64,000 bases of DNA from Synechocystis sp. PCC 6714 (GCF_000478825.2 NZ_CP007542.1:992001-1056000); one strand, 5' to 3'. Counted from the first letter of the stretch, positions 54,046 to 64,000 are shown. Numbers and translations are program-made. Notes: generated from the sequence alone by a model not told the origin.

Positions 54046-54471
54046 ATGAAAGAAGACTTTGGTTTCACACACATTGCTCTATCTGCAAAAAATATTGACT
54101 TGAGCATTAGTTTTTACAACCGCTATGCCAACATGTCCGTAGTGCATGAGCGATTAGATAAAGATACTGGTAAACGAGTTGTTTGGCTGTCTGATAAAAC
54201 TCGTCCTTTCGTTTTAGTGTTAGTCCAAGACGAAAATCCAACCCCCATCCTAGGCCCTTTTGCACACCTAGGCATTGCTTGCAAGGATAAGAGCGAAGTT
54301 GATTGCTTATGCGAACAAGCTAGACAGGAAGGAATATTGGCTAAAGATGCCACAGATTCTGGCTATCCTGTTGGTTATTGGGCTTTTATCAATGATCCTG
54401 ATGGACACACCCTAGAAGTCTCCTATGGTCAAGAAATTGGATTAACCAGCGAGGAAGCCCTTGCTGACTAG
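54046..54471 (+). CDS. VOC-superfamily (glyoxalase/dioxygenase-like) protein
   Basis: A 141-residue single-domain VOC protein made of two beta-alpha-beta-beta-beta modules. FTHIALSAKNIDLSISFYNRY has the first metal-ligand His, FAHLGIACKDKSEVD a second, and INDPDGHTLEVSYGQE the C-terminal Glu. Could act on glyoxal adducts or antibiotics; the substrate is unknown. Confidence 0.85.
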   Translation: MKEDFGFTHIALSAKNIDLSISFYNRYANMSVVHERLDKDTGKRVVWLSDKTRPFVLVLVQDENPTPILGPFAHLGIACKDKSEVDCLCEQARQEGILAKDATDSGYPVGYWAFINDPDGHTLEVSYGQEIGLTSEEALAD

Positions 54472-54489
54472 ATAGCCCAGGCAAAAAAC

Positions 54490-54522
54490 GGCGATCTCGC
54501 AGAGATCCGCTACGCGGTGCGC
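54490..54522. repeat. HIP1-type palindromic repeat, copy 2
   Basis: GCGATCTCGCAGAGATCCGC followed by TACGCGGTGCGCC matches the copy at 53650-53681 with several changes. Each contains the inverted pair GATCTC/GAGATC. Confidence 0.5.
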
Positions 54523-54579
54523 CGAGGAAAATGCTGGCCCCTGTGCCCGCCAGATTATCGGATGACCATCAACGGAATT

Positions 54580-54674
54580 TATAGTCGTTTTTAGTAAGAC
54601 TGAGGCAGTCAAATTCACCGAAAAGCTTGTCAATAAAGATTTAAGCAGTCTCGAAATTATTTGAAATGACTATA
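54580..54674. repeat. 95-bp MITE, copy 2
   Basis: Same length, ends and nearly all bases as copy 1 at 50307-50401 (few substitutions, e.g. TTTTTAGTAAGAC for TTTCTAGTAGGAC). It lies in intergenic DNA. A further partial right end lies at 54741-54780. Confidence 0.8.
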
Positions 54675-54740
54675 TGCTGTTATGACTCGCATTATGCTTC
54701 GTCGTCTTTCTTCCTCTTGTGCTTCTTTCACTTTATAAAT

Positions 54741-54780
54741 GGACTCTTAGCGGTCTCGAAAATTATTTGAAGTGACTATA
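54741..54780. repeat. MITE right-end fragment
   Basis: Reads GGTCTCGAAAATTATTTGAA followed by GTGACTATA, the right terminus of the 95-bp MITE with a few differences. The left part is missing, so this is an older, decayed insertion or a solo end. Confidence 0.6.
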
Positions 54781-54811
54781 ATAACAATTTTCTAATAAAA
54801 CCGCCCACCTC

Positions 54812-57800
54812 CTAATCAAATTGGTTATTTAAACCATCAACTACGCCATCAAGGGGGCGAATAATTGCTTCCCCCTCGAGTAATTCTGGATCAAAAATAG
54901 CATCTATAGCTTCATCTAAGCTGTCTGCCATGACAATTTGATTGCCATAAACCACCACCACCCTGGCGAGGGTGGGCAGGCTATTTTTCTCTGCTTCCAG
55001 ATAAATAGGTTCAACGTATAACAAGGATTCTTCAATGGGAATTACTAGCAAATTACCCTGGATTGCCCTTGAACCCCGACGATTCCAGAGGCTAATACGT
55101 TCGGAAATAACTGGGTCTTGGTTGACTAAGGCTTCAATTTGTTCTGGGCCATAAACCAGTCGTTCTTTGGGTAAGGTATAAAGCAACAATTTACCGTAAT
55201 TTTGTTCGTCACACCGGGCAAAGAGTAGCGCAATGAGGTTATTCCTGGCGTTGGGAGTGTAAACCTGGGAAAGAACAAATTCTTCTTCTTTAGCATTAAT
55301 TCCCGCCAATTTCATAATCAAGTAATAGGGGGCAATGGGCTGTTGCTCATCGGCATAGGTTTCCTGGGGAATCCGCCATTGGTCTTCCCGGTTATAGAAC
55401 ACGTCAATGTCTTCCATGTGGTAGGTCAACAAACGCTCCGATTGGGTGCTAAACATATCCACCGGATAGCGAATATGACTTTTTAAGGTGGCGGGCATGG
55501 CGCTAAAGGGCAAAAATAACTCAGGAAATATTTTTTGCCACGCATTAATTAGTGGATCTTGTTTATCAATGGCAAAAAAACGCACGTCTCCGTTGTAAGC
55601 ATCCACCACAATTTTGACGGAATTACGAATGTAATTAAAGTTCCGTGCCGGTTGATTAACTTCTCCCTCCCCCGGATCAGAATAGGGATAATAATTGCTG
55701 GTGGTGTAGGCATCAATGAGCCAGTAAAGGGTGGAATGGCCTTCCCCAGGCACCGTTGCTGTGACAAGGTATGGATCTCGGTCAAAACGTAAAAAAGGAG
55801 CAATGTGACGGATACGACGATTAATGTTGCGGCGAAATAAGACTCTCGTGTCGGGTTTAAAGTTTTCCGTAAATAACATTTGCCAGTCTCGCAAATAAAC
55901 CGCAAATAATAATTTTCTGATGGGAGAATTGAGAAAAATACCGCCCCGACCGTCGTAAAAGTTGTAAACATTTTCCTCCCCGCTGGGAAAATCCAGTTCA
56001 GGAATGGCAGTGTTGGTCATGATGTAGTTATCGGTAATTTCGCCAAAATAAATGCGGGGTTTACCGATGGGAATGCTGGTGCGAATTAATTCACTGGATG
56101 TGCGTAGGGCACCTTCATTTTGGTCTGTACCAATATCCTTGACAAAGTAGTAAGGAAGCCCGCCTTGATCGACTAAATTGACAGGGGAAAGGGTAAAACC
56201 GTAGCCATGGGTATAGACCAAATGTCTGTTCACCCAGGTTTGGGCTTTTTCTGGCACAGCGGTGTAATCCAGTTCCCTGGGGGCAATGAGGGTCTGTTGT
56301 TTCGCCATCGAGACCGTACTGCTATCTTGTTTCTGGACTTTGATGGTGTAGCGGTCTAGGTCAGCATCGACGAATTTGTAGTAAAGACGAATTTGTTGTA
56401 GTTGCCGATTGGTTTTCAGTAGGGGAATGGGGTCCCAGAGGCGAATATTGTCTAGGGTAACTCGATTTTTTTGTAAGCTAGCTTCGGTGAGTTGACCCCG
56501 ACCGGTGAGGGTGGTGGGCTGGATAATCTGTAGGTTAAACGCTTCCCTGGTGGCGGTAATGTTACGGGCTAGATAGGGCCTTTCCCTAGTCAGTTGATTC
56601 GGTTGCACCACCAATAGCTCGATCGCCCAACCGCCCAGATTTTGCAAGAGTAGGGTTAAAAAATAGAGGGAAACGGGTAACCAGAGGGTGATCAGAGGCA
56701 ATCGTATCCGTTGCGGGGAAGTGGCCTTGGCTACCGGCCAACCTTTGATACTTAACCAAGCCAACCAAACGGCGATCGCCGTGGTGAAAATCGCTAAGCC
56801 TGTTTCCACCGGTAAACGCCAATGGACATCGGTGTAGTTAGCACCGTAAACCACCCCATGGTTGGAAAAAAGATAACCATAACGTTTGAGCCAATGTTCC
56901 ACCGCTAAAGTTAGGGCCACCGCAGAGCCTAAACCACTTAGATGCCTGAGCTGGGCCGGAGAAAAACCCCGAAACTTCCCTTCTGATAAACTATTGCCGG
57001 ACTTGAGAATGATCAGGGTTACCCCCAACAAACTGAACAGAAATAGCCCCCGCCACCAACTCTCCAGCAATTGCCAGAGGGGGAGATGGAAAATGTAAAA
57101 GCTAATATCCCGGTGAAATTGGGGATCAATGGCATTGAAAGGTTGACCATTGACCGAAAGTAGTAAGCGGAACCAGTTGCCCGAAAGCAACATTCCCCAC
57201 ACGGCACTCAGTAGGAAAACCAGGCCCGGTAACAGTCTGGGGCCCCGCAAGAGCCCAATGAGCGTCAAAGTGCCAGCCAGGGCCGTAGCTGCCAATTGAG
57301 CTGGCAAATTGCTGAAATTGACGAACAGTAAGCGGATATGAAAGGGTTGGGGGACCGCTGGAGTGATGTTCGGCAGAGTATAGTCAGGGGTCCAAACCTG
57401 GATAGTAATGAAAACGTAGTACATCACCAGAGCCACTAGAATTAATTGGAGGCCGGTAATGAGGGGTAATAATATGGGCAGGAATAAGGGGCGGGAATGG
57501 GCTTTGCGGCCCATCAGTGGTTCGGGAATAGGCAGGTATCGGGAACCCGCCGCTACAGGCATAAGAATGGGAGTTGATTGGGCAACGGTGGCGCTGAGGA
57601 CTGCTGCTTCCCTGTGGGCTAAGCGCTTAGCTATTCTTACTTGGAGGACAACAAAACCCCAGGAAATGGCTCCAGCAATTAGGGCAATGCTCCCCTGCCA
57701 CTGGACTCGCTTCCAGAAAACAGACTGGAAGTGTAACTCCTGAAACCAGAGATTTTCCACATAGATGCGGGCAATAACCTCTAAGCAGACCAGGGCAATG

Positions 57801-57835
57801 GCTACGGCGATCGCCCCTTTGAACCACCGTTGCAT
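54812..57835 (-). CDS. UPF0182 large membrane protein
   Basis: A 1007-residue UPF0182 protein. The N-terminal third has about seven transmembrane helices (including FKGAIAVAIALVCLEVIARIYV at the start), and the rest is a large extracytoplasmic domain with SPVNLVDQGGLPYYFVKDIG and YYPYSDPGEGEVN. The family is widespread in cyanobacteria and actinobacteria; its role is unknown. ATG 57835 is 5 bp after the small membrane gene upstream, so the two are likely co-transcribed. Confidence 0.92.
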   Translation of the reverse strand: MQRWFKGAIAVAIALVCLEVIARIYVENLWFQELHFQSVFWKRVQWQGSIALIAGAISWGFVVLQVRIAKRLAHREAAVLSATVAQSTPILMPVAAGSRYLPIPEPLMGRKAHSRPLFLPILLPLITGLQLILVALVMYYVFITIQVWTPDYTLPNITPAVPQPFHIRLLFVNFSNLPAQLAATALAGTLTLIGLLRGPRLLPGLVFLLSAVWGMLLSGNWFRLLLSVNGQPFNAIDPQFHRDISFYIFHLPLWQLLESWWRGLFLFSLLGVTLIILKSGNSLSEGKFRGFSPAQLRHLSGLGSAVALTLAVEHWLKRYGYLFSNHGVVYGANYTDVHWRLPVETGLAIFTTAIAVWLAWLSIKGWPVAKATSPQRIRLPLITLWLPVSLYFLTLLLQNLGGWAIELLVVQPNQLTRERPYLARNITATREAFNLQIIQPTTLTGRGQLTEASLQKNRVTLDNIRLWDPIPLLKTNRQLQQIRLYYKFVDADLDRYTIKVQKQDSSTVSMAKQQTLIAPRELDYTAVPEKAQTWVNRHLVYTHGYGFTLSPVNLVDQGGLPYYFVKDIGTDQNEGALRTSSELIRTSIPIGKPRIYFGEITDNYIMTNTAIPELDFPSGEENVYNFYDGRGGIFLNSPIRKLLFAVYLRDWQMLFTENFKPDTRVLFRRNINRRIRHIAPFLRFDRDPYLVTATVPGEGHSTLYWLIDAYTTSNYYPYSDPGEGEVNQPARNFNYIRNSVKIVVDAYNGDVRFFAIDKQDPLINAWQKIFPELFLPFSAMPATLKSHIRYPVDMFSTQSERLLTYHMEDIDVFYNREDQWRIPQETYADEQQPIAPYYLIMKLAGINAKEEEFVLSQVYTPNARNNLIALLFARCDEQNYGKLLLYTLPKERLVYGPEQIEALVNQDPVISERISLWNRRGSRAIQGNLLVIPIEESLLYVEPIYLEAEKNSLPTLARVVVVYGNQIVMADSLDEAIDAIFDPELLEGEAIIRPLDGVVDGLNNQFD

Positions 57836-57839
57836 GGTT

Positions 57840-58091
57840 TTAATTTCCTTCTTTAGCGGTAAACCATTGGGAGAGTTTTTTGATAGCCCAACTGCTGAGG
57901 GCCCCCAAAATTAAAATACTAATGGCGGGGTTAAACAAAGGTATCCAGAGTTTTTGCCAGACTTGATAGCCCAAAGGAATACCGGTAGATTCCCCCACTA
58001 CCGCAATGGCAAACCAGAGAAATCCCAGCAATACCAGGAATACATCGGCGATTAAAATACGGTCTAGCCAGGTTAATAATAAATTTTTCAT
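57840..58091 (-). CDS. Small cyanobacterial membrane protein
   Basis: An 83-residue protein from ATG 58091 (a longer frame opens at 58112). Two hydrophobic helices (about 10-35 and 48-70) with a short loop. No named family. Operon partner of the UPF0182 gene. Confidence 0.6.
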   Translation of the reverse strand: MKNLLLTWLDRILIADVFLVLLGFLWFAIAVVGESTGIPLGYQVWQKLWIPLFNPAISILILGALSSWAIKKLSQWFTAKEGN

Positions 58092-58366
58092 ACCATTCCA
58101 TGCCGGTTCCATACACTCCCCATCAGTTCCACCCCAATGAGCCAGTAGTATTGGTCCCTAACCTACTCAACTTCTGCTTTCCACTTTCTATCTTAATGCT
58201 TTGGTGGTGAACCCCCATGGGCTGGGCCAGAATTCGGCAACAGGATGACGGGGTGGGCGATCGCCAAGCTGTTAAGCTTTCGTTTGGGAAATAAACACCC
58301 AGGGTTTACCTTAGAAATACCTATCTAATCTGTTGCCTAAAATTTTGATTGGAGAAACAAATCACC

Positions 58367-58654
58367 ATGGATTTAATCAGACAATTTAGCTATTTTCTTG
58401 TAGGGATAGTACTAATGGAAATGACCTTCACTGCGGCGATCGCCAGGGGCAATGACCGGGATGTGACCCCCCAGGAACAGCAACGTATTGTCCAGACGCT
58501 CAACGCCATGGGCTGTAGATCCTTCGACGATGCGGAGTATGACATTGACAAAAGGCGCTTTGAAATCGATGATGCCGTCTGTGCCGATGGTCGAGAATAC
58601 GAAATTTATCTGAATAGTGATTATCAGGTAATCAAAAAAGAGCCTGAGGATTGA
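58367..58654 (+). CDS. Small exported protein, hypothetical
   Basis: A 95-residue protein from ATG 58367 (six codons after an upstream in-frame ATG). An N-terminal signal peptide (QFSYFLVGIVLMEMTFTAAIARG) precedes a small acidic domain with two Cys that may pair (MGCRSFDDAEY, DDAVCADGREYEIYL). The pattern resembles PepSY-like periplasmic proteins. Function unknown. Confidence 0.6.
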   Translation: MDLIRQFSYFLVGIVLMEMTFTAAIARGNDRDVTPQEQQRIVQTLNAMGCRSFDDAEYDIDKRRFEIDDAVCADGREYEIYLNSDYQVIKKEPED

Positions 58655-58673
58655 AATCTTCCTCTTGCCCCAT

Positions 58674-60653
58674 TCAGGTTAGGTAAGTATAGCGTCGCAG
58701 ACTCTGCTCATAATCTTCCAATAACCGTCGGGATTCTTCCAGGGTAATCTGACCGTTGCTGAGGGCCAATTCCGTATGCCGTCGCAGACCTTCCAACAAA
58801 TCCTCAGAATCGTACTGCACATAGCCTAAAACCTCGGTCATGGTGTCCCCCCGTACCACCGACTCGATCTGATAACCCTGGGGAGTGGTGGCAATGTGAA
58901 CCACATTAATATCACCGAATAAGTTATGTAAATTGCCCATAATTTCTTGATAGGCACCGACTAAAAACATCCCTAAATAGTAAGGATTACCATCATTTTC
59001 TAGGGGGTGAACTTCCAGGTAGGGCTTGACATCCCACAGGTCAATGAAGCGATCAATTTTACCATCACTGTCACAGGTTAAATCAGCTAAAATTACCCTC
59101 TGACTGGGTTTTTCATGGAGATGATGGATGGGCAAAATGGGAAAGAGCTGATCCAAGGACCAGGATTCCGGTGCTGATTGAAAAACCGATAAATTAACGT
59201 AATAAATATCAGTCATTATTTTGTCCAGGGCTTGAAAGTCTTCCGGTATATATTCCAATTGCCTGGTAATTTCAAAAATTTTACGGCAACAGGCCCAGTG
59301 AATCTGTTCTGCCTGCCCCCGTTCGGTCAAACTTAAATAACCAAAATTGAAGAGGCTACTTGCTTCCGCCTTGAGCTGTAGAGCATCGTGGTAAGGTTCT
59401 TGATATTGGTGGGGAGTAATTGTTTCGTAGCATTCCCAGAGATTTTTGAGCAGGGGATGGGCATTTTTATCTGGAGGGGTTGGTTCGCTAAAACCCATTT
59501 GATTGGTGCCCAAGACGTCAAAAATCAGCACCGACTGATGGGCCATGATGGCCCGGCCACTTTCGCTGACTAAGATGGGAGGAGAAATATTGCCTAGGTC
59601 ACAAGCATCCTGAATCGCCGCCACAATGTCATTGGCGTAGTTTTGCATGTTGTAGTTTTTCGAGGCGGGATAATTAGTTTTGGAACCGTCATAATCCACC
59701 GCTAAGCCTCCACCCACATTGAGATAACGCATTTTTGCCCCCAGTTTGACCAATTGGACATAGAGCTGACTAGCTTCCCGCATGGCTTCTTTGATCAGGG
59801 CAATGTCTGAAATTTGTGTTCCCAGGTGAAAATGGAGCATTTTCAGACAATCAAGGCAGTTATTCTCCTCCAGACGATGAATCATCGTCACAATGTCCGG
59901 CATGGTTAGACCAAGCTTGGCCCGATCGCCTTTGGGGCTAGAAGTTTCCGACGATTTGGGGGACTGACAGCTCAACCGGGCCCGCACCCCCAGCATGGGC
60001 TTGATGTTTAACTGCCGGGAGATATGCAACACCCACTCCAGTTCCCGCAGTTGTTCGATGATGATAATGGGACGATGGCCCAATCGTTTGGCTAACAGGG
60101 CCGTTTCTAAATAATCCTGGTCTTTATAGCCATTGCAGATAATTAGAGGTTTGGCGTGTTTATCCTGGCGATCTAACGGGGGGGGCAGGGTCGCCAAGGC
60201 AATCATTAATTCCGGCTTGGATCCCGCTTCCAGTCCACACTGGGAAGTTTGGCCAAATCGCACAAGGGCTTCCACCAAATGGCGCTGTTGGTTGCATTTA
60301 ACTGGATAAACCGCCTGATAAGTGTTGGGGTAGTTATAACGGGCGATCGCCTTGGCAAAACAACTATTCAATCTTTCCAGGCGATCGGCAAGAATATCAG
60401 AAAAACGAATTAACAAGGGTAACCCAAGCTTCCTTTGCCGTAGGGCTTCCACCAATTCCAACAAATCCAATGATCCGCCCCGATCGCCGTTGGGGGAGAC
60501 GGTGACGTTACCCGCCGCATTGATGGCAAAATAGGGCGCTCCCCAGGCATCCACCCGGTAAAGAGCTTCACTTTCTTCAATACTCCAGGGAGCATTTTTT
60601 TTCTTCGATTTCTTTCCCAATGGTTTTTCCCCCGGCAAAGGTTCTTCCCCCAT
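58674..60653 (-). CDS. speA: Biosynthetic arginine decarboxylase
   Basis: A 659-residue PLP-dependent fold-III decarboxylase that converts arginine to agmatine for polyamine synthesis. The PLP lysine lies in YQAVYPVKCNQQRHLVE, and LHFHLGTQISDI and YLNVGGGLAVDYDG are standard SpeA motifs. Length matches bacterial SpeA. It lies upstream of, and reads in the same direction as, the genome side toward 58.6 kb, and follows psbA on the same strand after an apparent terminator. Confidence 0.94.
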   Translation of the reverse strand: MGEEPLPGEKPLGKKSKKKNAPWSIEESEALYRVDAWGAPYFAINAAGNVTVSPNGDRGGSLDLLELVEALRQRKLGLPLLIRFSDILADRLERLNSCFAKAIARYNYPNTYQAVYPVKCNQQRHLVEALVRFGQTSQCGLEAGSKPELMIALATLPPPLDRQDKHAKPLIICNGYKDQDYLETALLAKRLGHRPIIIIEQLRELEWVLHISRQLNIKPMLGVRARLSCQSPKSSETSSPKGDRAKLGLTMPDIVTMIHRLEENNCLDCLKMLHFHLGTQISDIALIKEAMREASQLYVQLVKLGAKMRYLNVGGGLAVDYDGSKTNYPASKNYNMQNYANDIVAAIQDACDLGNISPPILVSESGRAIMAHQSVLIFDVLGTNQMGFSEPTPPDKNAHPLLKNLWECYETITPHQYQEPYHDALQLKAEASSLFNFGYLSLTERGQAEQIHWACCRKIFEITRQLEYIPEDFQALDKIMTDIYYVNLSVFQSAPESWSLDQLFPILPIHHLHEKPSQRVILADLTCDSDGKIDRFIDLWDVKPYLEVHPLENDGNPYYLGMFLVGAYQEIMGNLHNLFGDINVVHIATTPQGYQIESVVRGDTMTEVLGYVQYDSEDLLEGLRRHTELALSNGQITLEESRRLLEDYEQSLRRYTYLT

Positions 60654-60736
60654 AATTCCTCTACTGACGATGGATGGATTTGTCTTCTAATGGTAACTGT
60701 CTGGAGTCCCTGGCGATCGCCGGTTTTTTCGGCAGG

Positions 60737-60772
60737 CAAAAAGCACCCCCCGATGATAGGAGAGTGCCATTT
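60737..60772 (-). terminator. Intrinsic terminator after psbA
   Basis: On the minus strand GGCACTCTCC and GGGGGGTGCT pair (with G-U pairs) around a 7-nt loop, followed by TTTTT. It lies 33 bp downstream of the psbA stop. Confidence 0.7.
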
Positions 60773-60804
60773 GCCGATTATTCAGTTGATGTTACATCAA
60801 GGAA

Positions 60805-61887
60805 TTAACCGTTGATAGCAGGAGCGGTCAAAGCCACAGGAGCTTGCTCCCCAGACGCTAAGTCAAGGGGGAAGTTGTGGGCATTGCGTTCGTGCATTAC
60901 TTCAAAACCGATGTTGGCGCGGTTCAACACATCAGCCCAGGTGCCGATTACACGACCTTGGCTATCCAAGATGGACTGGTTGAAGTTGAATCCGTTCAGG
61001 TTGAACGCCATGGTGCTTACGCCCATCGCAGTGAACCAGATGCCGATTACAGGCCAAGCACCCAAGAAGAAGTGCAAGGAGCGGCTGTTGTTGAAAGAAG
61101 CATATTGGAAGATCAACCGACCAAAGTAGCCGTGGGCAGCAACGATGTTGTAGGTTTCTTCTTCTTGACCGAATTTGTAACCGTAGTTCTGGGATTCAAC
61201 TTCAGTGGTTTCACGAACCAAGGAGGAGGTCACCAAGGAACCATGCATGGCAGAGAACAAGCTACCACCGAATACACCAGCCACACCTAACATGTGGAAG
61301 GGGTGCATCAGGATGTTGTGCTCAGCTTGGAACACGATCATGAAGTTGAAGGTACCGGAAATACCCAAGGGCATACCATCAGAGAAGGAGCCCTGACCGA
61401 TGGGGTAAATCAAGAAGACAGCGGTAGCAGCGGATACGGGGGCAGAGTAAGCCACACAAATCCAAGGACGCATACCTAAGCGGTAGGACAGTTCCCACTG
61501 ACGACCCATGTAGCAGAAAATGCCGATGAGGAAGTGGAATACTACCAACTGGTAAGGACCACCGTTGTACAACCACTCATCTAAGGAAGCGGCTTCCCAG
61601 ATGGGGTAGAAGTGCAAACCGATAGCGTTGGAAGAAGGTACAACAGCACCAGAAATGATGTTGTTACCGTAGAGTAAAGAACCAGCAACGGGCTCACGGA
61701 TTCCGTCGATGTCAACGGGGGGAGCAGCGATGAAGGCGATGATGAAGCAGGTGGTCGCAGTTAAGAGGGTGGGGATCATCAAGGTACCGAACCAACCGAC
61801 ATAAATCCGGTTGTTGGTAGAGGTGACCCACTGACAAAACTGTTCCCACAAGGAAGCGCTTTCGCGCTGTTGGAGAGTCGTAGTCAT
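60805..61887 (-). CDS. psbA: Photosystem II D1 protein
   Basis: A 360-residue D1, the reaction-centre subunit that holds P680, the pheophytin, Q_B and manganese-cluster ligands. Residue 130 is Gln, the low-light form found in Synechocystis psbA2/psbA3. The mature protein ends at Ala344; the 16-residue extension [16 protein letters not shown] is removed by CtpA. Five membrane helices. Neighbourhood with speA resembles psbA2 of strain 6803. Strong light-induced transcription is expected. Confidence 0.98.
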   Translation of the reverse strand: MTTTLQQRESASLWEQFCQWVTSTNNRIYVGWFGTLMIPTLLTATTCFIIAFIAAPPVDIDGIREPVAGSLLYGNNIISGAVVPSSNAIGLHFYPIWEAASLDEWLYNGGPYQLVVFHFLIGIFCYMGRQWELSYRLGMRPWICVAYSAPVSAATAVFLIYPIGQGSFSDGMPLGISGTFNFMIVFQAEHNILMHPFHMLGVAGVFGGSLFSAMHGSLVTSSLVRETTEVESQNYGYKFGQEEETYNIVAAHGYFGRLIFQYASFNNSRSLHFFLGAWPVIGIWFTAMGVSTMAFNLNGFNFNQSILDSQGRVIGTWADVLNRANIGFEVMHERNAHNFPLDLASGEQAPVALTAPAING

Positions 61888-62249
61888 TTGGTTATGATTC
61901 CTTATGTATTTGTCAAGGTTCGAAGGGTTTGGCGTTGAGTTCGGAGGTTTCCTCGCTCGTCAGCCGGTTTTGTATGTATGTAATCAACATAACAAGATTG
62001 TAACGATTTGTAAAGGCTTTTCTGAAAAAATCTAGTCCGAGCCTTGTCAATGGTTCAATTGAACCGGTAGCCTCATGGTTGATAAAATTAGAACAAATAC
62101 ACGAAATATTTAAAAGATTTCCCCAGGTATCTTGGAGATAGGCGAATGCCTTCGTTTTTCATTTGGCCCATCCTGGTTTGGGTGAAATTTAGACAATGGC
62201 CTCCAGGGCAAAGGGTTTATCATGGGGGTCTGTTGTTGAACTGCTAGCC
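61888..62249. promoter_or_regulatory. Divergent psbA / dnaE upstream region
   Basis: On the psbA side the last bases before the ATG are ACATAAGGAATCATAACC, the AU-rich leader that in Synechocystis psbA2 binds ribosomes and is cut by RNase E in the dark. Upstream lies an AT-rich tract (TTGTTATGTTGATTACATAC) suited to a promoter. No gene is present on either strand. Confidence 0.6.
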
Positions 62250-64000
62250 ATGTCCTTCGTCGGTCTTCATATCCATAGTGACTATAGCCTTCTAGATGGG
62301 GCTTCCCAATTACCGGCCTTGATTGACCGGGCCATTGAGCTGGGCATGCCGGCGATCGCCTTGACGGACCATGGGGTGATGTATGGGGCGGTGGAGTTGC
62401 TGAAAGTCTGCCGGGGCAAACCGATTAAGCCTATCATTGGCAACGAAATGTATGTAATCAATGGTGATATTGAAATCAATAAGCGTCACCGTCGTTTTCA
62501 TCAGGTAGTTTTAGCGAAGAATAATCAGGGCTACAGAAATTTAGTTAAACTCACCACCATTTCTAACTTGAAAGGTATTCAAGGCAGCGGTATTTTTGCC
62601 CGACCTTGTATTAACAAAGAGTTGCTAGAGCAGTATAGGGAAGGTTTAATTGTCACCAGTGCCTGTCTGGGGGGAGAAGTGCCCCAAGCTATTTTAAAAG
62701 GTGATCTGGGTCATGCCCGTAAGGTAGCAAAATGGTATAAAGATTTATTTGGTGATGACTACTATCTGGAAATTCAAGACCACGGTTCAGTGGAAGATCG
62801 TTTGGTTAATGTTAACCTGGTCAAAATTGCCCAAGAGTTAAGTATCAAAATTGTTGCTACTAACGACTCCCATTTTATTTCTTGCAACGATGTAGAAGCC
62901 CACGACGCTCTCCTTTGCATTCAAACGGGCAAGTTAATTACCGAAGAAAAAAGATTACGCTACAGCGGTACAGAGTATCTTAAATCTGCCGAGGAAATGC
63001 ACTTGCTCTTTCGGGATCATTTACCGGATGAAATTATCGAAACAGCGATCGCCAACACTCTAGAAGTAGCTAATAAAGTTGAACCCTACAGTATTTTAGG
63101 GGAACCCCGCATTCCCCATTACCCTATTCCCCCCAACCATAGCCCCGAAACCTATGTGGAAGACATTGCCTGGGATGGTCTGTTAGAACGGTTGAAATGC
63201 CGAGAGAGAAGCGATATTCCTGCGGTGTACAAAGAGCGTCTGGAATATGAATTAAGAATGTTAGAAAAAATGGGTTTTTGCACCTATTTTCTTGTAGTTT
63301 GGGACTACATTAAATATGCTCGAGACCATGGCATCCCCGTTGGGCCAGGGCGGGGCTCAGCGGCGGGATCTTTAGTGGCCTATTGCATGAGAATTACCAA
63401 TATTGATCCGGTACACCATGGTCTTTTATTTGAAAGATTTTTGAATCCAGAGCGAAAATCTATGCCTGACGTAGATACGGATTTTTGCATCGATCGCCGG
63501 GATGAAATGATTGAGTATGTCACCCGAAAGTATGGGGAAGATAAAGTTGCTCAAATTATTACTTTTAACCGCATGACCTCTAAAGCGGTGCTTAAAGATG
63601 TGGCTAGGGTATTGGATATTCCCTACGCAGAATCAGACAAAATGGCCAAAATGATTCCTGTTTCCCGGGGTAAGCCAGCCAAATTAAAAGTGATGATTTC
63701 TGACCAAACCCCTGAACCTCAATTTAAATCCCGTTACGACAACGAACCCTGGGTAAAAAAATGGATTGACATGGCAATTCGCATCGAGGGCACCAACAAA
63801 ACTTTCGGTGTCCATGCTGCTGGGGTGGTAATTTCATCAGAACCACTGGATCAAATTGTCCCGTTGCAAAAAAATAATGATGGGGCTGTAATTACCCAAT
63901 ATTACATGGAAGACGTGGAAGCCATGGGTCTTTTGAAAATGGACTTTTTGGGCTTGAAAAACTTGACCACATTGCAACGGGCAGTGGAGTTGATAGCAGA
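62250..64000 (+). CDS. dnaE: DNA polymerase III alpha subunit, N-terminal part
   Basis: The frame is open from ATG 62250 to the window end (583 codons). The N-terminal PHP domain shows [18 protein letters not shown] and [18 protein letters not shown]. The polymerase core begins later, with [19 protein letters not shown] and the catalytic [14 protein letters not shown] Asp pair. In Synechocystis, DnaE is split: this gene encodes the N-terminal part and ends in an N-intein. The split point lies beyond the window, so I cannot tell if it applies here. Confidence 0.96.
   Translation, partial: MSFVGLHIHSDYSLLDGASQLPALIDRAIELGMPAIALTDHGVMYGAVELLKVCRGKPIKPIIGNEMYVINGDIEINKRHRRFHQVVLAKNNQGYRNLVKLTTISNLKGIQGSGIFARPCINKELLEQYREGLIVTSACLGGEVPQAILKGDLGHARKVAKWYKDLFGDDYYLEIQDHGSVEDRLVNVNLVKIAQELSIKIVATNDSHFISCNDVEAHDALLCIQTGKLITEEKRLRYSGTEYLKSAEEMHLLFRDHLPDEIIETAIANTLEVANKVEPYSILGEPRIPHYPIPPNHSPETYVEDIAWDGLLERLKCRERSDIPAVYKERLEYELRMLEKMGFCTYFLVVWDYIKYARDHGIPVGPGRGSAAGSLVAYCMRITNIDPVHHGLLFERFLNPERKSMPDVDTDFCIDRRDEMIEYVTRKYGEDKVAQIITFNRMTSKAVLKDVARVLDIPYAESDKMAKMIPVSRGKPAKLKVMISDQTPEPQFKSRYDNEPWVKKWIDMAIRIEGTNKTFGVHAAGVVISSEPLDQIVPLQKNNDGAVITQYYMEDVEAMGLLKMDFLGLKNLTTLQRAVELIA

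Noticed and set aside
60877-61290. 137-codon plus-strand frame inside psbA
   Set aside because: Antisense shadow of the highly biased psbA codons. An antisense RNA to psbA is possible but cannot be seen from sequence.
62250-64000. Split-intein N-fragment expected in Synechocystis dnaE
   Set aside because: The window ends at about codon 583, before the known split point, so no intein sequence is visible.

Overview
The window is chromosomal DNA from a unicellular cyanobacterium, very probably a Synechocystis close to PCC 6803/6714. Supporting signs are a psbA (D1) gene, a Cph2-type phytochrome with Cys129, a complete cyanobacterial suf operon with divergent sufR, an ArsA/Get3d-like ATPase, a UPF0182 protein, an N-terminal DnaE gene and very frequent GCGATCGC (HIP1) octamers. 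The species assignment is inference; no database search was possible.

Layout. 1-15.4 kb is core genome: the end of an unknown gene, cph2 (-), coaD, a DivIVA-like coiled-coil gene, rsmG, an HPt-domain gene, sufR (-)/sufBCDS (+) with two SufR-type operators, and the ArsA/Get3d-like gene (-). 15.6-20 kb is a decayed accessory zone: an IS3-family element with a stop codon in its transposase, sitting in a frameshifted ParA gene; a broken HNH gene; a flavin amine oxidase; and a fossil of the 3' end of an IS605-type tnpB.

20-37 kb is a type III-B-variant CRISPR island. It starts with a divergent pair: a Csx3-AAA ring-nuclease-like gene (-) and a WYL-type TIGR03985 regulator (+). An HD hydrolase, two DUF6717-like paralogues around a P-loop kinase, and three small overlapping unknown genes follow. 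Next come a nine-repeat array read on the minus strand, its leader, cas2 and an N-terminally truncated cas1. Divergent from these is cmr2(cas10)-cmr3-cmr4-cmr5-cmr6/cmr1, with a minimal HD-less Cas10 and a fused Cmr6-Cmr1. A TumE-like toxin-antitoxin pair, a 43-codon CARF fragment and two CARF effectors (one APE2256-like, one CARF-HEPN Csx1) complete it. No cas6 is present. An orphan leader plus one degenerate repeat lies beyond the effectors in the opposite orientation. Expected flow: crRNA-guided Cmr complex detects RNA, Cas10 GGDD makes cyclic oligoadenylate, CARF proteins respond, and Csx3 would normally switch the signal off.

37-45 kb is a scrap zone: a multi-frameshift pseudogene with a partial inverted copy 3 kb away, an apparently intact IS200/IS605 element (tnpA/tnpB), a GNAT acetyltransferase, an HxlR/AhpD-like pair, an alpha/beta hydrolase, a LuxR fragment, a TetR/DUF5367 pair with palindromic operators, and a devC fragment.

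45-50 kb is a zinc module: a WD40 protein and COG0523 GTPase (-), then znuB, znuC and znuA (-), with three Zur-box-like palindromes. 50-54.8 kb holds an APC permease, a KirBac-like potassium channel, an Rpn-like fragment, a VOC protein, and a 95-bp TA-flanked MITE in two complete and one partial copies. One MITE copy forms the ends of two truncated genes, one a YhaV toxin. 54.8-64 kb returns to core genome: UPF0182, small membrane and secreted proteins, speA, psbA and the start of dnaE.
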